A stretch of 64,000 nt of DNA from Solea solea (lineage: Eukaryota > Chordata > Actinopteri > Pleuronectiformes > Soleidae). The DNA lies in NCBI RefSeq assembly GCF_958295425.1, contig NC_081151.1, positions 21,905,452 to 21,969,451 on the forward strand, read 5' to 3'. Shown one piece after another: positions 55,516 to 64,000 of this stretch (position 1 is the first letter of the stretch; the number at the start of each line of letters is the position of its first letter). The notes beneath the pieces are model-generated. The model saw only the letters and a program-made list of their open reading frames with translations. It was not told the DNA's origin and did not search any database. The translations under genes were made by a program, and so were the position numbers.

Positions 55516-56766
55516 TTCTATGATTATATTCTATGAACCCTTTGTTAAGTGGTTGTTTTTAAGTAGTGACGACCAAACGAAAATGTCCTGACAGAGGAGA
55601 GAAATAAACTTTCAAACAAAATCAGAAGAACAGCAAAAAAGAAAAGAAAACAACAAAAGAACGATTTCGGATCAACCATATAAATATTTAATGGATTACG
55701 AGGTGCAATAAATACAATTAGGTTATTATAAAAAGCATCAGTCACAGGAAAAAAACACAAGTTACAGTAGTTTTAGTGCAAATGCAATTTCAGTTTTGCT
55801 CGTTTTCCTCCAAAAACAAAATGTGGAAGTCAGTTTGGCACTTCAGAGCTCTTTCCTTTCATCACAATAAACAATAAGAAGTTTTTTGTCTTTGGACGGC
55901 CTGTAGACGAAGGGAAATAAATAAGAATAAATAATCTAATTCTGTCACCATCAAACACGTCCAGGCTTCAATCAGGACGTCCTATTTTTACACGCGCGCC
56001 ACCAGAAAATGTTGAAACCACAATTTCACCCTCATCTTCTTCCAAGACACCTGGGTTTTAACAGGGGGCAAAATGTGTAAAATCAGGTGTGGAAATAATT
56101 CTCGCACACCTGCGCGGCGGCTGCGAGGTGACTCCATTTTAACCTGTCAGTCCGACAGTTGCCTGAAGGCTGGGAGACAATTTAAAAAAAATCAATCAAT
56201 TTCTGAGCCGCAAAAAGTACCATTTAAAGAAAAAACTTCCTCCAGAATCTCCGACGGAAATTTTCAAAGTCTCGGAAAGAACAAAACCCCACTCGCACTG
56301 CGCCATCGCGTCGTAGTACACTTTTTTTTCCTCGAAATCAATTGACACCAAACTTTGTTTTTGTCCTATAACTTCAGCTACAAAAATCGCTAGCCTCCAC
56401 ACACGGGATGAAGACACGAGGGTGCTCGGGTTTTTGTTATTTTTTGTTGCCAGAGAGCTGCGTGACGGTGGCAGCAGGAGGCTTGTGGAGGGCTCCGTGG
56501 GCCCCCAGTGTGCAATAAGTAAGGGGTCGCCCAACTTTAGTCACAGACTCAATCCTCCTCATTTCTTTAAAATCGTCTGATACAAACAATTTCATATCCC
56601 AACTCAGACTGAGCATAAAACGAGACACATTTCAATTTCCCAGTATTGATTTTTTTGAAGTAGAAGCAGTAGACACTCGCTCATGTCTATAACATCACGT
56701 TAAGATGGCGTTTTCAGACAAGAAACTGAACATTTGTGTTGATTAGTCAACCGCCATCTCACTTCA
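55516..56766. other. Intergenic DNA, no gene seen
   Basis: AT-rich with A-rich tracts. Frames at 56073-56345 and 56196-56534 are not recognised. A C/G-rich patch lies at 56450-56530. Nothing is supported. Confidence 0.45.
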
Positions 56767-57090
56767 CTGCACCAAAGTCCATAGAGAAAACCAGCGATTA
56801 TACACCACAGCACAACAGGAGTTGTTGAGCCACTGCTGCCTCTCTCTGAACACTGAAACGTGTTATTTTTTAGACTTTATTAAGTGTTTGAAATACTTTG
56901 GATTTACCACCGCGACACAGATGTATAAAAGGAGGCAGAAGTGGAGCAGCAGCTCCTGTGTCCCCCGTGAGTTTAAAAACGCTAAATTTCTCTATAGACT
57001 TTGGTGTGGGAGGAGTCGAGTGAGTTACAATCTTTAGTTTTCAGCCAGAAAAACCTCGTCTTCCTCAGATATTGTAGACTTAGGCTGGTG
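56767..57090. mobile_element. MITE family B copy
   Basis: Left arm CTGCACCAAAGTCCATAGAG (56767); interior ACAGGAGTTGTTGAGCCACT then GCTGCC, and GGCAGAAGTGGAGCAGCAGC; right arm AAACGCTAAATTTCTCTATA then GACTTTGGTGTGGG (to 57010). The outer arm follows: GAGTTACAATCTTTAG, TTTTCAGCCAGAAAAACC, CTCAGATATTGTAGACTTAG. Confidence 0.8.
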
Positions 57091-59924
57091 TAGATTTTAT
57101 GAGGTGAGGCTTTTTTTTGTTCAGTGGCTAAAATCTCACAGTTTAAGGCAGTGCTGATGATGTTATCAGTACCTAAATCCAAAAATTGCACCATGTCTCG
57201 TTTTATGACAAAATCCAACTATTTAGCTTGTTATTTACACAAAACCAATCTAAATAAACCACCAAAAATGACGTACGACTGTACGTCAGTGCAGTGTCTC
57301 AGTGCTCAGCCGATATCGCAATCTCTTGTTTTTTGTCGCTGTCGTTTGTTTTTGGTTCATTTATGGTCCTGAGCCCTCCGGTGGCCTTACCGCGCATGGC
57401 CCCGTCTACTTTACCCTCTGGCTTAGTAATAATATAAACAAACACACATTGCTTTTAAGAACAACTCCATGGATTCCTTTCACCAACACTGTTGAAGGAT
57501 GGATCCTTGCCTGACCACACCTCCTCCTCCTCCTCCTCCTCCTGTGACAGGGAGCAGGAGGACGGAGCTGTGAACGCAGCGCTTTAATCTCTGCGTTTTC
57601 TCTTTTTTTTCTCTTTTGTAGCCAAGGCACTGCTGGATCAGAAAAAACAAAAAAACCTGACGTTTCTTACGATCGATCAGATTCTCTACTGAGTTTTTAT
57701 TTTTGTACTTAAAAAAAAAAATTGCATCTGCCTTGTGTAGCTTGTGCAGGCGGCGGCGCCGATGTTTTTCAAATTCACAGTCTTATAAAAAAATAGCATT
57801 TGTCGCGTTGAGGTAATTCAATTCTCCGCCTGGACATCGTAAAAAAAAACTAAAGTCGTCATCGTAATTCTCTCAATTGTACCAGTTTGGTGAAAGGCAA
57901 ATATTCTTTCCACTAGAATATATATATATGTGTAATAATGGTGTCAATCGTGTTCACGTGACATCTTGACACATGCAAAACAGTATAGAAATACTTGTAG
58001 TAGAAGTGTATACGTGTGCGGTGTTCACGCTAAATGCAAAGCAGGTTTTCCCGCGTTCGTAACGTTCTCAAGTGCTTTTTTTCACACAATTTTTGTCCCA
58101 AATTTGACTTTTGTTGTGCAAATTTGAATAGAAAAGCGCATTTATACGCGAAGAGTTAGCTTAGCGTTTGCCGTGAGCGCACCACCACCACCAGCAGCAG
58201 CAGCAGCAGCAGCGGTGTTTTGATTGAAGTGTAACAAACATCTCGCGTAAAACCCCCTCGGCTCTTTAAGGACTTATCTTTTCGGGTCTCTTTGCCAATA
58301 CTGCTCTTCTTCTGCCTCGCAGCCATTTCACTGCCAGTCGAGGTAAAAACCTCTGCAGTATTATATAACTGTCAGAGTGACGGCAACTGTTGCTGCCAAC
58401 AGACGGCTCCGCAGAGAGAGAGAGAGAGATAGAGAGAGGGCACCTCAGAGCATACGGCCTAATCGGGCTTTTCTTTTTTGTCAACAAAGGATTTGTGTTG
58501 CATGTCATCCTCTGCGCTCTTAATAACCAGCTCTTTAATCCGTTTGTTCCATCAGTCATTTTGTAAGAGCCCGTAATGTTTTTCATTCAAACGACGACGA
58601 CACTTCTCTTGGTTTGTGACGTTATTTTTGCAGGACTCACTGCCGTGTGCTGGCTATCGTGAGTCGGACAAAAACCCGGAGAACAACCTGGTCCAAAAGC
58701 TCCACGTGGACCGCGTCGTGTTTCAACTGAACACGATTTGATTGGCGAGCAATTGGCTACCGTAATGACAAGTGCATGTGCGCTCCCTCGGGTCGGATTA
58801 ACAACACGGAAAGCCAAACTCAGTGTTGGGCTACTTTTACTGTTAATTGCACTACTGTTAAATCAACAGTAAACATCGTACCGCTCAATTTTGTACACGC
58901 TTTTTGTAAGCGTAAAAATACCGCGTAGAGTGTTGGTATCTACTGGTAGTGCGATATATATTTGCGTCCGTGTAGTTTTCGGACTCGAGAGGTGACGACA
59001 TTCCCAGTTCCGAGTTTGTGCTACTTTTTGTGAGGCTGACGTTTGGGTGTCGTGACACGGAATAAATCAAAGAGCAGAAATTTACTTCACGTTCCACGAC
59101 AAGAAGACGACCGCGCCGTCTTAAACGTACGATTATTACTTATTGTGAATTGTATCATTCAGGAATCGGTATCAGAGTCCAGATATCGGTATAAAATGGC
59201 AATCAATACCCAGCCCCTCCCACGATGCCGTTCAGCAACACGTTACAGTGCCGTCTGAGATACAAACACTCAAAACAGAAGCAGCGTCCGACAGAATAGG
59301 CTGCGACATTTGTTTGTTTGTCCTTAAAGAGCTGCGAGAGGTTTCGCCAAGTAGAATATTTATATATGTATATATATATATATATAATTAAAAAAAACAC
59401 AAGGTACAATTGCACTTCTTTTTTAGAGAAGGACTGAAAGAGAGGGGTTCAGGGAGTGAGTAACTCAAAGTCTAAGCTCCTCATCTGTGTGAACCCCCCT
59501 CCTCTGCTGGCTAAGTGGAATGTGCCAGGGTAATACAGTACATGCTGGAGGCGCGTACGTCTTTGATAATATACGTTTATCTAATCTCCTAAAAGACAGT
59601 GGCACATCTAGCGTATGGTATGGCTTTGTTGTTTCGGATCACAGTTGATTCTACTGAGCAGACAGACCCGATGGACGGACGGACGAGCGGGGGCCAGCAG
59701 TGTTGGGCTGAGTTCAGGATTACGATCGAGTCACAGCCAGGTCATGTGGGATTAAAAAAAAACAACATTTGCTAACAGTGTTTTTTTCCCTTTTTATAAC
59801 CATTTGCTGATTTAAAGCTGGGAATAAACAAACGTTTCTCCTCTAATGTAGACTCTGAACACAAAGGCCAGGGTAATCTATCCTAGCGTTGTTGCCGCAG
59901 CAGTGATTAATAATGCATTTCACA
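57091..59924. other. Intergenic DNA with several simple repeats
   Basis: (CCT)n at about 57519-57543; a CAC/CAG trinucleotide tract at 58180-58213; (GA)n at about 58417-58438; alternating TA at about 59362-59386. Between them the sequence is non-repetitive and partly CpG-containing, especially 58620-58800 and 58960-59130, but no reading frame or exon pair is convincing. Confidence 0.5.
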
Positions 59925-60020
59925 TAGGGCCGCGGCAATTAACCCACTTTGCGTATAATCTACAAAAGTAATTGCCATCTATTTCATAGATTAATGACTC
60001 TGAATAGTGTTTAAATGTGA
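59925..60020 (+). mobile_element. MITE family A fragment
   Basis: CATAGGGCCGCGGCAATTAA then TAATCTACAAAAGTAATTGC is a mutated left terminus of family A. The rest is missing. Confidence 0.4.
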
Positions 60021-60699
60021 ATAAGTTGTGGTTTCTTTAAAAGGGAAGTTTGATTTGTGGAGGAAAGTTTTCACAATTTTTTTGCAATCAAATTCCCCGA
60101 CAACTATTAAAATGACCATTGGGCGCGACCGTTATTCAAACAGCGGTCACACTGCTGACCCCATCATTAATGAAAGCCATCACATCTCTACGTGTAGATG
60201 TAGCAGGGTACCTACATGATCCTAACCTGACCTAAATCCCACATATTTACCACACTTTTAACTCCTAATCGGACGAGAAAGCACATTTCATGACCACGTG
60301 CGCTGCTGTAGGAACCCTGATAAGAAGAACATACGGTTAAGTGCATAAAACAAACGAGTGCAGAGCAAAAATAAGTAGCATCGCTCTGCAACATCACATC
60401 ACGGATACAAAACCTCATCACCTTTCAGTTAAAAAGTTCTATTCATGACCAGAGTTCCCCTGGATTAGTTCATTTCCCTTTCCTCCCCCTGTGACCCACG
60501 ATATATGTGTTAAAAAAAAGGGGAATGTTTAAACTTCATGAACAAATATGTGGACCAAAACAGTGAAATGTGATGTTCTCTCTGAAATTTAGCAGCATTA
60601 TAATAAACAGAAGTCAGTGCTTTAGAGACTTTGCAGCGCCTTTTCTAACTTCACCGCAGAGACAGAAATCCTCCTTTTTTTTTTTCATTAGATTCACTT

Positions 60700-61170
60700 T
60701 AGGAGTCTTAAAATAAAGCGCTGGGGTGGCGTACAGCGCCGTGATTAATGGCATCATCCATCAGCTGTCCGCAGCCAACAGGCTGGCCAATGTTTACAGC
60801 TCTATGGCCAAAGCGCTCCCTCTGCCGCAGACGAGCCGACAGGTGGGCAGTGGATTGGGTGACAACAGAGGAGGAGCGATTCTTGAGAAACCCCACCAGG
60901 GAGCTCACCGGCATCACACGGCTATCCATGCCTGTCCAGAAATAGAGGCTTTAATTTGCCAACTGTGATAAACAGAAAGCTGGAGCGGCGAGGGCCTGGA
61001 AATTCCCTCCGATTGTGAGAGAGTCTCACGGCCCACCGCAGGCTCAGCGGTTTGTGTAAAAATCGATGAGGTTCACATTCACGCTCCTGTGCTGTGTTGA
61101 GTTTCAGATTGGTCTGCCGAGCGACTCTCTTCGCTGATTTTGATCCGAGTTCATAAGCAAGTGACCGCAT
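60700..61170. other. Candidate conserved non-coding element
   Basis: About 470 bp without simple repeats or transposon motifs, in a neighbourhood full of both. It has homeodomain-core-like words (GTGATTAATGG, CTTTAATTTGCC), a GATAAACA forkhead/GATA-like word and balanced base composition. Short open frames in three phases are not in agreement with one coding frame. It could be an enhancer, or an undetected exon of the minus-strand gene's long 3' UTR. Confidence 0.22.
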
Positions 61171-61182
61171 CCGATTGCCACT

Positions 61183-61188
61183 TTTATT
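61183..61188 (-). terminator. Possible polyadenylation signal of the right-end minus gene
   Basis: TTTATT on the plus strand is AATAAA on the minus strand, about 630 nt after the stop codon at 61819. It is a reasonable candidate for the transcript end but has no independent support. Confidence 0.3.
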
Positions 61189-61818
61189 TGATAAACAACA
61201 CCGGACTTGACAAACCGCTAGCGGCTCAATTTGGCGGAGTCGCTGAGGGATGCGAGGCGCGAACAGCCACCGTTTGACATCACTGGCCTCTTATGGGTGA
61301 TGTCATTTCATGCGCCCACATTAGGAGACAATGTGACAAGGGCTGTAAAATAAATAAAACACTGAATAGCACCGATTGAAACTGAACCAGAAAAGGCTGA
61401 CGAACAAAGGCAGCCGACTGAAGTCAAGGCACCTAAAAGAGAGGAAATAACCAACTACGGCTAAAAAATATGCCCTACATGGAACAACTTCATATTTGTG
61501 TTGTCATTAATTACTTGTTATTTTTGTTGCCATCACCTCCCCGTGGTATCGCAAGTGGTATTTGGAGTATCAATATCTTCCTGGCTATCGCTGTATTATT
61601 AAAAACAACCCTAAATGTGACCCAGTGCACAGAAAATGAACGGAGTTCTGTCGATACGTGCTGTGTGAACGCGCATTGTACCATTCTAGTGGAATGTTTG
61701 CTAAATAAACTCCCTCCCCGACTCCCCGCCCTCCACCCTATGCCCTCCCACACTGGTTATCTTGGATTTGAAGACAGATGGAGGCAGTGGACGTGTACAC
61801 AAACACACCGAGTCTACA

Positions 61819-63628
<1,810 letters not shown>

Positions 63629-63680
63629 TGAGAAGCGCTGTGATGAGACCACCAACTGGAGAGATGGAATTATCCAGCGG
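63629..63680 (+). other. Exon-like 52-nt segment, plus strand
   Basis: A pyrimidine-rich acceptor (CTCGTCCCTGCCAG) and consensus donor (GTGAGT) enclose 52 nt encoding EKRCDETTNWRDGIIQR. Nothing else supports a plus-strand gene here, and the minus-strand gene spans this position. It may be a decoy within an old transposon. Confidence 0.2.
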
Positions 63681-64000
63681 GTGAGTGTTGAAAATAGATT
63701 TTCAGTCCTTTTCTTTTTTTTGTGGAGAGTATTTTTCAGTTTTGGGTTCTCACGTCCGTTGAGACCTCACTCACATTCATGAATGGTTACAGTTTAAGTG
63801 AAACATCCGGGAACAGTTGTGGTTCCTTCAAACATTTTTTTTAAAACGACTGTGCTCCTGGGAACATTCACAGCCTCAGAAATGGTTTTACACTTTTTAA
63901 CTGGTCTATGCTTCGTCACACCTTTATAGTGGTAGAGAGGTCTACAGAGACGTCACAGATCAGACATGTGGAGTAAGTGTGGGGAACTTGTGTATACACA

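Noticed and set aside
58634..58658. Microexon between TTATTTTTGCAG and GTGAGT
   Set aside because: Only 25 nt, no frame partner on either side, and such pairs arise by chance.

Overview
This 64-kb window is vertebrate nuclear DNA, most likely from a ray-finned (teleost) fish. The evidence is split genes with GT-AG introns and polyadenylation signals, very frequent (CA)n and other microsatellites, and several families of short inverted-repeat DNA transposons typical of fish genomes. A kyphoscoliosis-peptidase gene of vertebrate type supports this. I see no rRNA, tRNA gene, CRISPR array or operon. The species cannot be named from the sequence.

Layout. Positions 1-35,600 are a gene-poor, repeat-rich stretch: CA/TG and poly-C tracts, dispersed MITE copies, a transposon-borne minisatellite (5.6-6.4 kb) and a 1.75-kb ACTC-rich satellite with higher-order structure (27.3-29.1 kb). 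At 33.8-35.9 kb a CpG-rich promoter-like segment and two phase-compatible exons on the minus strand suggest an unrecognised gene for a small single-pass membrane protein (a hypothesis). At 37,781-41,296 (+) lies a single-exon reading frame of 1171 codons. Its middle third is a degenerate 12-residue tandem repeat and I cannot assign it to a known family.

From 45.6 to 52.3 kb (+) is the best-supported gene, a kyphoscoliosis peptidase (KY)-like transglutaminase-fold protein. It has a TATA promoter, one non-coding exon and six coding exons whose phases all match, giving 838 residues with an intact Cys-His-Asp triad. KY proteins act at the muscle Z-disc. From 52.3 to 61.2 kb there is intergenic DNA with several MITEs and a LINE 3' remnant inside an inverted-repeat element. 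At 61.8-62.8 kb (-) are the last two coding exons of another gene whose 5' part lies beyond the window.

The most unusual items are the repeat protein, with long open frames on both strands across its repeat; the candidate membrane microprotein; the stop-free 93-nt intron of the KY-like gene; the minisatellites that appear to have grown from the end of one transposon family; and two MITE families with many copies in the window.
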